Below, piece by piece: positions 10,272-21,525 of a stretch of DNA of 64,000 nt. Both the position numbers and the translations under genes were made by a program. How positions within the stretch are numbered: the stretch's first letter is position 1; each line of letters begins with the position of its first letter. This DNA comes from Candolleomyces eurysporus (taxonomy: Eukaryota > Basidiomycota > Agaricomycetes > Agaricales > Psathyrellaceae): NCBI GenBank assembly GCA_027579435.1, contig JANBPK010000709.1, positions 5,184 to 69,183 of the forward strand, in the 5' to 3' direction. Below the pieces are notes generated by a model. That model was not told the origin of the DNA, searched no databases, and worked only from the letters and a program-made list of their open reading frames with translations.

Positions 10272-13200
10272 ACCTGCCCTCGAGCCTGAACCTTTTTATA
10301 AAAGTTAAGGATGATGCATTGATGATGACCCATTTGGTGCCGAGAAAGTAAGTTTCCTCTGAAGTTTGTGTCCCTGTCAACTCGTCTTTCAGCTGGCTAG
10401 CGCTTCGACCGGCGCCTACTCAGGACCCATGACTGTGGGAATATTGTTCTTCCTCAAGTCCATGTCAGAAGAAGGAAACGACACTGATCTTGACATGTCA
10501 TTGGCAGTGCAAGCACGCGTGTTGCACGAGGCGTCCGCACGGAAAACGCAAGTTAAGAGGGGAATGCATCCCTTCTCGCCAGGCTCGAGGCGTCCTCCCA
10601 CCACGTCGCTGAGGGCTCTTAACCTCTTTCTCTCTCTCCCGGGGCTCATTGAACATGAATCTCCGGAACCTGGACGCCCCGGACGCAGTGACCTACCTTA
10701 ACGAGGTCAAAGTCCATCTTAAGAATGACGTAGCCTCATTTGCTGTGTTTGTGCGGCAGGTGGACAGGCTCCTGAAGGGAAATAGGTGAGCATCCATGCA
10801 TTGGCTAGAACCCCCGTACATCACCGCTGATACCGGTCACTTGATAGTTCTCAGCCATCGTTCTCCAGGTCGATCGTTGAAATTTCAAAAATTCTGAGGG
10901 ACAGCCCTGAGCTTTTCCGGGGAATTAATTCGATACTGCGAAACGGCGATCGAGTCGAGTGCCCAGACAACTCCCGAGTTACCCTGTTCGTGCTGGTCAC
11001 CGCGTCGCTTGCAAGAATCTACTCCAGCTCTCCAAACGCCCCCAGTAATGAGATCCCAAAGCCGTCGACAACGGACGAGCTGCTCGATGTCATAGTTTCG
11101 AAACAGGACTGGAACCAATTGTTGGCCATGCCGCACAGCAAGGAGTACTTTACTTGTGTGTCGCAACTACTACAAGTGGTAAGTGCGTCTCAGATACAGA
11201 CCCTGCGCTTCATCATTGATTTACCTTCTTCTGAAGATTCTGGATGAGCTGAATACGGAGTCGGTCAAAAGCTCAACCGTATACCGCTGCCTTCGGGAGC
11301 TAGGGGACGAGCACTCCGTCCTCCCTCCTTCGATATTCATGAATCATATCAAGCATGACGGTCAAAAAAANCCATGCTCTTGAAGGCGGTGCCTCGTCGG
11401 TGGGTTTTGGCTTTTATCTCTCCGGATCATCCATAGCGCCTAACCTTCCATTTCAGGATATATATAAGGATGTAATTAAAGGAGTCCCCTTATGTTTCCG
11501 CGTCCTAAGGATGTTTGGCGTCCCTCAAGAAGAAAGGGACGTGTTCTATAAGGTACGAGTGCCCTCACAAGCTCTCGCATGGCGCCCAGTGATCTAATAT
11601 ACCCCGAAGAGATTCTGCAAAGAAGTTCTCGTCTGGAGGCAGCTCAGACATCCCAATATCCTTCCCTTCTTAGGCGCCAATACAGAGTCATTTCGGCCTC
11701 AGTTCTGTTTTATATCGTATTGGATGAACCACGGTAGTATCATGTCCTTTCTCAAGAAAAATCCAAATCATGATCGACTGGCAGCGGTACGTGTTAGCCG
11801 TTTTGGTCTACACTTCCAACGCAATATTAATGAACGCATCAATGGTAGATCAACGAAATAGTCGCCGGTATTGACTACCTGCACCATCTGGACCCGCCTG
11901 TAACTCATAACGACATCAAAGGGGTCAGTAGAAGCATCGTGTGTTCTGAGTTTAATCCCATCTAACTGCGTCTCCTGATCGTAGGCCAACGTGCTGGTTA
12001 CGGATGCCTTAACCTGTTGTTTGGCGGACTTCGGTCTTTCTTTAATCTTGGAGTCGCAGCGTTTGGGAAACAAATCTCCTACATTGGCGGGTTCTATTTG
12101 CTGGATGGCCCCAGAGCTCATGACCGCTGGGGAACTGGAATCTTCTGACCCCAACGGCGGTCAAGCGGTGAAACGTGAGATAGACCGTAAAGCTGGGGAC
12201 ATCTTTGCTTTGGGGTGCACAATCTACGAGGTGTGTTTGTTTCTATTGGCTCAGGGCTATCGAAGACAGATTGAACCCCAAAATCACAGATCTATACTGG
12301 AAAGCCCCCGCACTACCATCTCAATCATATAGCAAATGTCGTCTGTGCCGTCGTCATTGAGAGGAAACGTCCAGAAGTGCCTCCTCCCGAACGGGATTGG
12401 ACTGAAACGGAAATTGATATGTGGTGGGTTGTGGGACAGTGCTGGCAACATGAACCAACCACGAGGCCAGATATTCGCTTGGTTAAGTCCAATCTCGAGA
12501 TCTTATCTGCCAACCGGGAAAAGAAACCTCACTCCGGCAGTCCATCCCCTTCAATGAACGAGGATATCAGTCAAGAGATCGTCTCGGCCGCTGAAATGGC
12601 GAAGGCTCAGCGGTGGGTCCAGGAGCAAATGGGCTCGATTCTCTCAGGTTCCTCGGAGAGAAGGTTCGACGAATCATCAAAGACGACAAAGGTATGATCA
12701 TTTCTTATCTCAAAGTTACCAGTGGCACTCGTAGCTTACTAGAATTACACTAGATGTCCTCGAGAAGCGAGGTGGTAGCGCCCGGCTCAAAGCGGCCTAG
12801 AGTTCTAGCTCCTATTCAGCTTCCTGACCAGACGGTAGACGCTGAGAGGTACCCAACCCCCGTGTCTGCGACAGAAGCCGTAGAAAAGCGACGTTACTCT
12901 ACCGTTGAACGCCAAATGGTTAGGATTCGCCCGAAGAGCAGGGAATGGACCAGGGCTCGCCCACCAAGCCCCCACCCCCACTACAAGCGTCCGTCGAACC
13001 CTGCATTGCTCACACCTCCGCATACCCCTTTGGTACAGGCACAAGGGTTTCCGATGCCTTCCTTACCTCCCACACCCGAACTCCCTAGACCTGTCAATTG
13101 CCCTCTTGACCTTGACAAACCCAGAATTTATGTTCCGACACCTCGGAGGGCCCTTCCACACCGACAAACACAGAAGTCGCGTTTGCGTGAGGTTGTTGTT

Positions 13201-13295
13201 GAGACAGATTATGAAGCAGACGTTGATTGACTTCCTCGTAACTTTATTCACATTTATTCTATATATGTAATTCGACCTTCCTTTCAATCATGGAG
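10218..13295 (+). repeat. tandem duplication, unit 2
   Basis: Second direct copy of the PAH-kinase unit. Its left end abuts unit 1, where ATGGAG joins AGCTTTTCGTC. Its right end is the true 3' end of the phosphomannomutase gene, where similarity to unit 1 stops after TCAATCATGGAG. Exon sizes are the same in both units except for small differences in exons 3, 8 and 9. Confidence 0.85.
10655..13230 (+). CDS. PAH-domain/protein-kinase-like protein, copy 2
   Basis: Nine exons: 10655..10785, 10848..11178, 11237..11399, 11457..11552, 11610..11786, 11849..11923, 11985..12230, 12290..12691 and 12754..13230, about 698 aa. The architecture matches copy 1: N-terminal PAH-like domain, kinase-like domain with DIYKD loop, CFRVLR (Arg at the VAIK position again), THNDIKGANV, ADFG and WMAPE, then a tail rich in PPSPH, TPPHTP and LPPTPELPRP motifs ending in EVVVETDYEADVD. 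Exon 3 contains an A-run followed by N at 11371. Ignoring that N restores the frame exactly (HDGQKN then HALEGG), so the break is best read as an assembly artefact. Start chosen at the ATG just after the tract CTCTTTCTCTCTCTCCC, conserved in copy 1. Whether both copies are expressed cannot be seen. Confidence 0.75.
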
Positions 13296-14386
13296 GAAGA
13301 GTTCCTTCAGCAGCTTAATGGTGTCATCCGGGCATGTTACCGCATGTCCAATCGTCCGGGGGTCAGAGTAAATTTCGTAGTCGTTCCCACCCTATTTAAC
13401 GCATAAATATGTAGTGAGAGAAGAGAAATATATGTTCGTACCTTGTAGGTCTTGTCTCCGAAGAAATGAATCTCCTCGAACTTTTCGTCCTCGACTCGTC
13501 CAAGGGCATAGGTCTTATCCCAGCCATTGGGGAAGACGTCGAAGGAGATTTGTCCACCGATGGAGAAGGTCAAGCCGTAGTCCGGGAACTTCTGCTGTAA
13601 AACCTGTACGAATGTCGCTCTGACTTTGTGTTTCTGGTGGATAGTCAATGGAGATATTGATCAATAGAGATAACGGTTCTGACCAAGTCGTAAGCTTCGA
13701 AATCCAGACGTTCCTGAATTCTAAGGGAATATCAGAGGAAGTTCGATTTAGCAGAGGTGAAGGAAATTGACGATACTCACGTTGCGTTACGGCCAATAGG
13801 ACTGACATTGATCATTCCTCGTCTGAATTCAACGAAAGTTCCGCTGTGCAAGGTTTAAATACCGTTTTTGATGAATGACAGAATCAGAGTTGAAACTTAC
13901 CGTTTGATAGGAATGTCCAAATCCGCGAGATAATGCAAGATGAAGTTGACCATCTTCTTATACCGTTCTTCGCCAACATACTGAATGAACGATTGAGAGA
14001 GCAGGGGCTTTCCCAGCTTAAAAGCCGTCAATCCATTCTCAGCGAAGGCGTAATCGAAGTCGGTCAGGACTATGGGCACTCTCTCAGTTAGACCGCAGAG
14101 AAACATAGTTGTGAGTGATGTGAAGCACCATCTCTGCCGGTCACTTGGAGTTGCTCAGTGATCTTGACAAGATCAGAGCCCCCAACGAAGCCAACGACCA
14201 CTTTCTTGCGTAGGGCCCGGAGAGTCTCATCCATCTCTGGGCATATAGACTGCACATCAAGTTGGTTAGAAAACGTCCGAGGTAGAGATCGATAGATTGG
14301 CTTGCCTGGCGAGCAAGAGTAAGAGTGCCGTCAACATCGAAAAGACAGAGTTTCCTCGATGGTCGGTCTGCAAAGTCGGTGGACAT
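13284..14386 (-). CDS. SEC53: phosphomannomutase
   Basis: Seven exons on the minus strand: 13284..13391, 13442..13633, 13684..13720, 13781..13843, 13901..14069, 14129..14249 and 14306..14386, giving 256 aa, the usual length. The enzyme interconverts mannose-6-phosphate and mannose-1-phosphate in the cytosol, feeding GDP-mannose for N-glycosylation and cell wall. It is a HAD-family protein: the catalytic DVDGTLT motif is near residue 18, followed by [61 protein letters not shown] and DPRTIGHAV. Intron 1 (14250..14305) starts with GCAAGC, a GC-AG intron with a CTAAC branch site. The last four codons are duplicated at 10206..10217 by the tandem duplication next door. It shares a 242-bp divergent promoter with POL3. 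Confidence 0.93.
14250..14305 (-). other. GC-AG intron in phosphomannomutase
   Basis: The donor reads CAG|GCAAGC and the acceptor GTGCAG. The flanking exons join LTLARQ to a [13 protein letters not shown] stretch in frame, as expected for the family. No GT donor gives a working frame. Confidence 0.75.
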
Positions 14387-14628
14387 TGTTACTGGTGAAG
14401 GAGAAAGGAGGCCGTGTGGATGTGCACGTAGGCAGGGCGTGTCATTCTTAGTATAATTAGGGCCATTCCTACCGAGATCAATTGACCGTGGCTTTGTCAA
14501 ACAGAGACAAGCATCGCGTCACGACAAGTCTGGTCACGTAATTTACGACTTCTCTCCAAGCCACCACGACCGCGACGACCACCACGCCAAATTCTAGGAC
14601 GACCTAGCTTACAGGCGACGCGACAGCG

Positions 14629-17600
14629 ATGTCAACAGGACTCCAGACCAACGACGTGAATGTCCCCACAAACAAGACGCGGTTCGTGACCACTCATTTA
14701 ACCCTGACGGACGCGTCCTGAGCCCATTTTACACGATAGGAAATCCAAGGGTGCAGTAAACGCGGAACCAGCTGCAAAGAAACGCAAAACGGGCCTTCAG
14801 AGTAGCCAGCCCGTCGCATCTCAAGGTTCTTTCGCCGATGTTTTGGAGCGCTTGCACAAGGACGCCGCGGATGGCTCAGAAGGTGCGTTCCGTGTCCATC
14901 TCACTGCGACTTGGTCTTGAGAGCTTTTTTNCGAATATTTAGCACGTGTGGAGGGTGGTGCAGATAGCTGGGCACGTCCGCCACTTCCAAAAATCAACCC
15001 CAAGACACAGCCGATCATCTTCCAGCAAATTGACGTTGAGAACTCGACCGATTATTCTCAAGGCGGGACTGTCTTGCGTATGTTTGGCGTGACAGAGGTT
15101 CGGGTTTATCTAGTTCGCGGGTGTAACATGGATTGAACGAGAAAATGCAGGATGGCCACAGCGTTCTTGCAAACATCACCGAGTTCCTGCCATACTTTTA
15201 CGTTTCAGTTCCTAGGGGCTTCACCGAAGATGACATTGCAGGTCTTCGCGGCTACCTGAATGTATGGGGCGTTTCTCTATCCCACATCTACGTTTTTGTT
15301 GATCCTGTTTCGACCGTAGGGCGTCAATCCTGGCAATGACTTCGTGAAAAAGATAGAGAAGGTCAACAAGCGATCAATATGGGGGTACAAGGGAGATGAC
15401 TGGATTCCTTTCCTCAAACTCACTATCTGTGAACCTAAGGATCTCCCTAAAGTCCGAGATAAGTCTCCGTTCACCCCATTTGCAATGTCCCTGACTTACC
15501 TTCTCGATTGATACGAGTGTTCGAGAGAGGAGAGTGTGGATACCAAAACCTTTGGCCAGAAGCTGTGCCAACTTTCGAGAGTAACATTGTTTATCCCTTG
15601 CGTTTTATGATCGACACCCAGGTAAACTACGCCTGCCTCCACGTAAACTCCCATGGCTGAACGCTTTAAAGGTCGTTGGAATGAACTGGATCGAAGTCCC
15701 GGCAGGAAAGTATACTCTGATCGACCAGGCAAAGAAGAAAACGACATGTCAGATTGAAATTGACGTCCCGTAAGTGCCCCTACGGAACCGTCTGTTGGAT
15801 GCGCTATAACGTTGCGTACAGATATCATGCTTTCATATCCCACGCTCCCGAAGGCCAATGGTCAAAAATCGCGCCCCTCCGCATTTTGAGTTTTGATATT
15901 GAATGTGCCGGTCGCAAAGGTGTCTTCCCAGAACCGAATGTCGACCCTGTAATTCAGATCGCGAACATGGTTACCCGACAAGGCTGGTCCAGTCTCTCTT
16001 TGAACCTACCGACAGTCGACTAACAACGGGTACATTCACAGGCGAATCCCAGCCCTTTATTCGAAATGTATTCACGCTGAACTCATGCTCACATATTGTG
16101 GGCTCCCAAGTTCTTTCGTTCAAGGAAGAAGACAAATTGCTGGAAAAATGGCGAGACTTTGTCGAGGAAGTCGATCCGGACGTTGTCATTGGCTATAACA
16201 TTTCCAATTTCGATTTCCCTTACCTCATGGACCGCGCCAAGGCACTCAATGTCAAGAAATTCCCTTACCTCGGCCGATTCAAACGTACGTATCAAGTTTT
16301 TCTCGTTTCAGTGTTGTAGCTGAGCTGACTTCAACCCCTTGGATATCCAGAGATCAAGTCTGAAGTGAAGAACACGCACTTCTCGTCAAGAGCCTTTGGA
16401 CAGCGTGACTCGAAAGAGACGACACTCGACGGCCGGCTGCAGCTTGACGTCTTGCAATTCATGCAGAGAGAGCATAAGCTTCGAAGTTATTCTCTGAATT
16501 CCGTTTGTGCGCAGTTTCTTGGAGAGCAAAAAGAAGATGTCCACCACTCTGTCATTACGGAGCTTCAGAACGGTACACCGGAATCCAGGCGGCGACTTGC
16601 CATTTATTGTTTGAAGGTACGTTGCGAGACCGACATTGATGCTCGTGCTCACTCACTCACCTGAAAACAGGATGCGTACCTGCCCCAACGGCTGATGGAC
16701 AAGCTGATGTGTTTCGTGAACTACACAGAAATGGCTCGTGTGACGGGTGTCCCGTTCAACTTCTTGCTCTCTCGCGGACAGTCTATCAAAGTTTTGTCTC
16801 AGTTATACCGGAAAGCAAATTCTGAAGGGTATATTATTCCATCGTCGAAGGGCGAAGGCAAGTCTACTTTGCCGCCAAGTGTATTCTAAATTTATGTTGA
16901 CTTCGGTTCTGTTGTTAGGTGTTGACGAAGCATACGAAGGAGCGACAGTCATTGAGCCCAAAAAAGGGTACTATGATGTCCCTATTGCTACCTTGGATTT
17001 CAGCTCCCTATATCCCTCAATTATGATGGCTCATAACCTATGCTACACGACTCTACTTGATAAGGGTACCATTGACAGACTCAATCTTGTCAAGGATACA
17101 GATTACATTCAGACGCCAAATAACGGTATGTCATATTTGTCTACACTCCTTCGACACTTGCTATCGCTGCCATTTGCTCATCACGGACAATTAGATTTCT
17201 TCGCTACTTCAAGTAAACGGAAAGGGTTACTGCCTATCATTCTGGAAGACTTGATTTCTGCTCGAAAGAGGGCAAAGGCGGATCTTAAAAAGGAAAAGGA
17301 TCCTTTCAAGAAAGCTGTCTTGGACGGTCGTCAGCTTGCCTTGAAGGTAAATAAGAATCCTCATTTCATATCTGATATGAAATTGACGAGACTTCCACCA
17401 CCACACAGATCAGTGCCAACTCGGTGTACGGATTCACTGGTGCCACCATTGGAAAGCTTCCCTGTTTGCCTATCTCTTCTAGTGTCACTGCGTATGGTCG
17501 ACAGATGATTGAACGGACGAAACAGGTGTGTTTGCTACCTTTGACTTGAGATGAATGCTTAAGTTATTAACCGTCATGCAGGAAGTGGAAGCGGAATATT

Positions 17601-19166
17601 CTATGGCCAACGGACGTGATCATAATGCTGAAGTTATCTACGGTGATACCGATTCTGTTATGGTTAGGTTTGGACCTACAGATTTGAAGGCAGTCATGGC
17701 TCTGGGTATGTTGCAATCAATGTCTTTTGTTTGCATCAGCTGAGCTGGGATGCACCCACAGGCAGCGAAGCAGCTGATTTTGTCACGACCAAGTTCGTCA
17801 AACCTATCAAGCTGGAATTCGAAAAGGTCTATTATCCGTATTTGCTCATCAATAAAAAGCGTTATGCCGGACTATACTGGACGAAAGCGGAGAAATGGGA
17901 CAAGATGGACGCCAAGGGTATAGAAGTACGTCCTCTTATCTTGCCCCTAGTTATTCGGTATTGGAAACTGACCTTGCGAGCTAGACTGTGCGGCGAGATA
18001 ATTGCAGACTGGTGTCAACTATGATCGAAACGTGCTTGCACAAGATGCTCATCGGTAGAGATGTCAGAGGGGCAGAAGAGTATGCTTTTTTTTCGTCTTT
18101 ATTATGATATGTCATGGTCTGATTCAGCTTTCCCTTTGTTAGCTATGCCAAGCAGACGATCGCAGACCTATTACAGAATAAGATTGATATGTCCCAACTC
18201 GTGATCACAAAGGCGCTGGCGAAGGCAGATTATGCTGGAAAGCAGGCCCATGTGGAGCTCGCTGAGCGTATGAGGCAAAGGGATGCCGGTTCGTCTTCGG
18301 TCATGCACTTTTTATTGGCCTTTCGTTCACACGTCCTTTTCCACTAGGTTCTGCACCTGCGGTTGGTGACCGTGTTGCCTATGTCATTATTAAGAATATC
18401 AAAGGTATGATCTTCTTGAATCATTAATTTTTGCAACGTTCTGACCCAGGGTAGGTGCCGCGGCTTATGAGAAGTCTGAGGACCCACTCTACGTGCTCGA
18501 AAATAACCTGCCAATTGACACCAAGTACTACTTGGAGAATCAGCTTTCAAAGCCTCTTATGCGTATTTTCGAGCCGATTCTCGGAGGGCAGGCACAGTCA
18601 CTCTGTATGTCCATTCTTGGTGAGGTCGATTGTCTGGATACTCAACTTTCCCTCGTGCCACTAGTATCAGGAGACCATACACGATCAATCCAAATCGCGA
18701 CACCAACAGCTGGAGGTCTGATGAAGTTTGCTGTGAAGACGACGACATGTCTAGGCTGCAAAACCCCGTTGCGGAACACCAACAGTAATCCAAGTAAGTG
18801 TCTTTCACGTTATTATTGCAAGTCTGATCTGATACAAGCCTTGTCTTCTTTCTCCAGATGGCGCGGTGTGCAATAATTGCCGACCAAGAATGGCAGAGCT
18901 GCACCAAAGGCAGGTGCTATCAGCCTCGGCACTCCAAGTTCGGTTCGCCCGACTGTGGACGCAATGTCAGCGGTGTCAAGGTTCTTTGCATCAGGTGAGC
19001 GAGGCACCAAGCATTGTTTCGGAGATGGAATGTCGCTGACTTCGAATACTAGGATGTCCTGTGCACGAGTAAAGATTGTCCGATTTTCTATATGCGCAAG
19101 AAGGCGCAAAAGGATGTAGAGGACTCGAATGCCGTGCTGGATCGATTTAAGAACGAGAGTTGGTGA
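14629..19166 (+). CDS. POL3: DNA polymerase delta catalytic subunit
   Basis: Twenty-three exons give 1084 aa: 14629..14681, 14740..14882, 14943..15097, 15151..15261, 15320..15458, 15515..15621, 15672..15769, 15822..15982, 16042..16284, 16351..16616, 16671..16857, 16919..17125, 17195..17346, 17409..17525, 17582..17705, 17762..17925, 17985..18079, 18143..18288, 18348..18404, 18455..18604, 18665..18793, 18858..18994 and 19053..19166. This family B polymerase performs lagging-strand and repair synthesis in the nucleus. Visible are a basic N-terminus with KKRK, exonuclease motifs ([38 protein letters not shown]), polymerase motifs A ([10 protein letters not shown]), B ([12 protein letters not shown]) and C (YGDTDSVM), and C-terminal cysteine pairs (CLGC, CNNC; CQRC, CTSKDC) for the zinc and Fe-S modules. 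Three introns are non-canonical (15459, 15983, 16858). All other junctions are GT-AG and keep frame. Confidence 0.95.
15459..15514 (+). other. AT-AC intron in POL3
   Basis: The donor is G|ATAAGT and the 3' end GATAC, with CTGAC as a possible branch site 20 nt upstream. Joining 15458 to 15515 gives KVRGVFERGE, matching the family's KVRG..ERGE pattern, and at 56 nt its size is normal for this gene. An AT-AG reading ending at 15518 also keeps frame but gives KVRVFERGE. No GT donor works. Confidence 0.6.
15983..16041 (+). other. probable GC-AG intron in POL3
   Basis: Exon 8 ends ..CGACAAG and the next bases are GCTGGT; the acceptor is TTCACAG. Joining gives [19 protein letters not shown] in frame. 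The nearby GT at 15987 would break the frame. The donor is weaker than the usual GCAAGT, so a base-call error remains possible. Confidence 0.5.
16858..16918 (+). other. GC-AG intron in POL3
   Basis: The donor GAAG|GCAAGT matches the GC-donor consensus and the acceptor is TTGTTAG. Joining gives [17 protein letters not shown] in frame, as expected for delta polymerases. Confidence 0.8.
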
Positions 19167-19380
19167 CGGGTTACTATAAGCTCATAGCTTTGTTATCTCT
19201 TTTCTTGTTCCATTGCATAGGTCATTTTCAGCTGTATTTTTACTATCTCGCAATAGACTTTCGGGTAAAAGTAGACCGCTGATCCGTGGTTCGGCATTCG
19301 GACTGCCGCTCCGCCGTGCACATTGGTGAAATATCTCCGGGGCGAACTCTGAAATTTAAAGAATTTCCGTCTGGTGACCA

Positions 19381-21169
19381 ATGTTCAGGGCATTTTCTGG
19401 TTCTTTACGCTCGCTTCCTCCTCTTCGTCGTCCCCCCACCACCTCCAGGCCCATCGCCAGCATCCACACGACGCCCAAAGCCATGTCGACCTTCGTCCAG
19501 GACCCCCATGACCTCCTCGTCATTCCCGGCCCCATCGAGGTCACCGATTCTGTGCTCTATGCCAATGCCCATCCGTCGATGTCCCATGTGTCTAAAGACT
19601 TCATCCCGGTCTTTGGGGATTCTATCCGAATGACCAGGGAGGTCTTATACGCTGGCAGTGACACCCAGCCATTCCTCATTAGTGGCAGTGGGACCCTCGG
19701 ATGGGACCAGGTCGCTGCTAATCTGGTCGAGGAGGGCGAGGAGGCATTGGTTCTTCACTCGGGGTACTTTGCTGATAGCTTTGCTGACTGGTGCGTCACG
19801 TACACTTCCCCGCAAGCTTAATATAGCTGAACACCATCCGTCTCTGTTTTTGGGTGCAGCCTGCAGACTTATCGCGCGTCGGTAACGCAAGTGAAGGCCC
19901 CTGTCGGTCGGGCAGTAACGAAAGCCCAGCTCGAGGAAGCTTTACTAGAGAAGCAGAAGGAAGGCAAGTCCTACAAGGTCGTCACATTCACCCACGTCGA
20001 TACATCCACCGGCGTATTGTCCAACGCTAAGGAGATCGCCGAGACTGTTCGCCGGATATCTCCCTCATCTTTGGTACGCCCCTTCTCTCTATCGTTGACT
20101 CATTTCATTGATGTCGCTTCTCCTCCTTCTCCTCCTCACGCATCTCTTCTCCGGCATATTATTATGAACCGACGGCCGCGGTCCGATTCGATTCCGTTCT
20201 CCAATATAGGTCATCGCAGATTGCGTCTGCTCTGTGGCCTCGGAGGAAATCAAGTTCGACGATTGGGGGATCGATGTTGTTATCTCTGCATCGCAAAAGG
20301 GTCTTGGAACACCTCCTGGCCTGAGCATCCTTCTTGCAAGTGCCCGCGCTATCGATGTAGGAACCCGTCCATCGCCGAATATGTCCATCCCGATTCTAAC
20401 CCGCTTTTCCTCGCCCAGGTCTTCAAAAACCGCAAGTCACCACCATCCTCATATTACGCGAGTTGGGCAAAGTGCGCTCACTTTGGTTTCGCTCCACAAT
20501 TCACCTCACTAATCACATCGCTATCTCTTCTGTTAGATGGCTCCCTATCATGAAAGCATACGAAGCCGGAAACCCGGCGTACTTCGCAACGCCTCCCGTC
20601 AACCTCATCTACGCGTACAACGCGTCTCTAAAAATCATTACAGCCAAGCGCAGTGCCTCCGAGCCCAAATGGCCCACTGAAATCATCACCCCTCTCGAGG
20701 AGCGTTTCGCCCTGCACAAGGCCGCGAGCCAGAAGGTCAAGGCCGCCGCCACCGAGCTGGGCTTGAAGCAGTTGCCTCAGGTTGATGAAGAAGCTGCTAA
20801 CGGCATGAGCGCTGTAAGTAACCAATTCCCCGGTTCTTTGGTGCTTTCCATTCATTCTTACCTCGCGCTTTCACCGCAGCTCTACTACCCTGAAGGTCTC
20901 GGAGCAGCCGATATTCTTCCTCGATTGGCCCAACGTGGCATCGTCGTTGCCGGTGGACTCCATGCCGAATGCAAAGGTCAATTCATTCATTTTCGTACGG
21001 CACATATACCTGACCAGTTAATTACCCCGTCGTTTCTCCAGACAAATACTTCCGTATCGGACACATGGGCTTGTCAGTCGTTGACACCGAGCGCGGAGAT
21101 GTTGACCGCGTTGTTGAGTCCTTAAAGGCGGCTTTGGCTGAAGCCAAGGCTCAGAAGGGTATCCCATGA
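19381..21169 (+). CDS. AGX1: alanine-glyoxylate aminotransferase
   Basis: Seven exons: 19381..19790, 19860..20073, 20210..20356, 20419..20471, 20537..20813, 20880..20976 and 21042..21169, giving 441 aa. This class V PLP aminotransferase converts glyoxylate and alanine to glycine and pyruvate. Visible are IPGPIEVTDSVL near residue 50, FISGSGTLGWDQVAANL, HVDTSTGVLSNAKEIAE, the cofactor aspartate in VIADCVCSVASEEIKFDDW, and the Schiff-base lysine in SASQKGLGTPPGLS. The first 34 residues are Arg/Ser/Pro-rich without acids, like a mitochondrial presequence. A second in-frame ATG (19483) starts MSTFVQDPHDLL, where the conserved core begins, so alternative starts could place the enzyme in two compartments. 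The C-terminus (KAQKGIP) is not a peroxisomal PTS1. Serine-pyruvate activity is also possible. Confidence 0.9.
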
Positions 21170-21525
21170 CTATCTTCTCATCTTTAGTAGAAGTAGACTT
21201 CGTGTGCAGTTTCGGTCAGCTGTTACGTACCTTGATTCCCTCATGATATAGGACAGATGATAGCCTTGTAGACAGTTTGCCAGTATCTCCTTGTGTTTGT
21301 TACAGTACATACCACCTCCATAAGACACACCCCTCACAATGATCTCACTTCACTCATCAACCTCCAGGCGTCCCTGATGGAAACGCAACAATCATATGAA
21401 AGAAAGGGAAAGAAATGTGTATACATAGGGTGTGTAGCCCTCGAGACAATGATAGATAGTTGTAAATGATTATGTACACGGATTATTTTGAACTTTTGAC
21501 ACCAACTCGCCGTCGGACGGATATC
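21170..21525. other. convergent 3' intergenic region
   Basis: This is the shared 3' flank of the aminotransferase (+) and the sulfite reductase gene (-). No ORF or structured RNA is seen. Confidence 0.5.

Noticed and set aside
14709..14715. ACGCGT (MCB-like) motif near the POL3 start
   Set aside because: It lies in intron 1 rather than the promoter and occurs once; one six-base match is not evidence of cell-cycle control.
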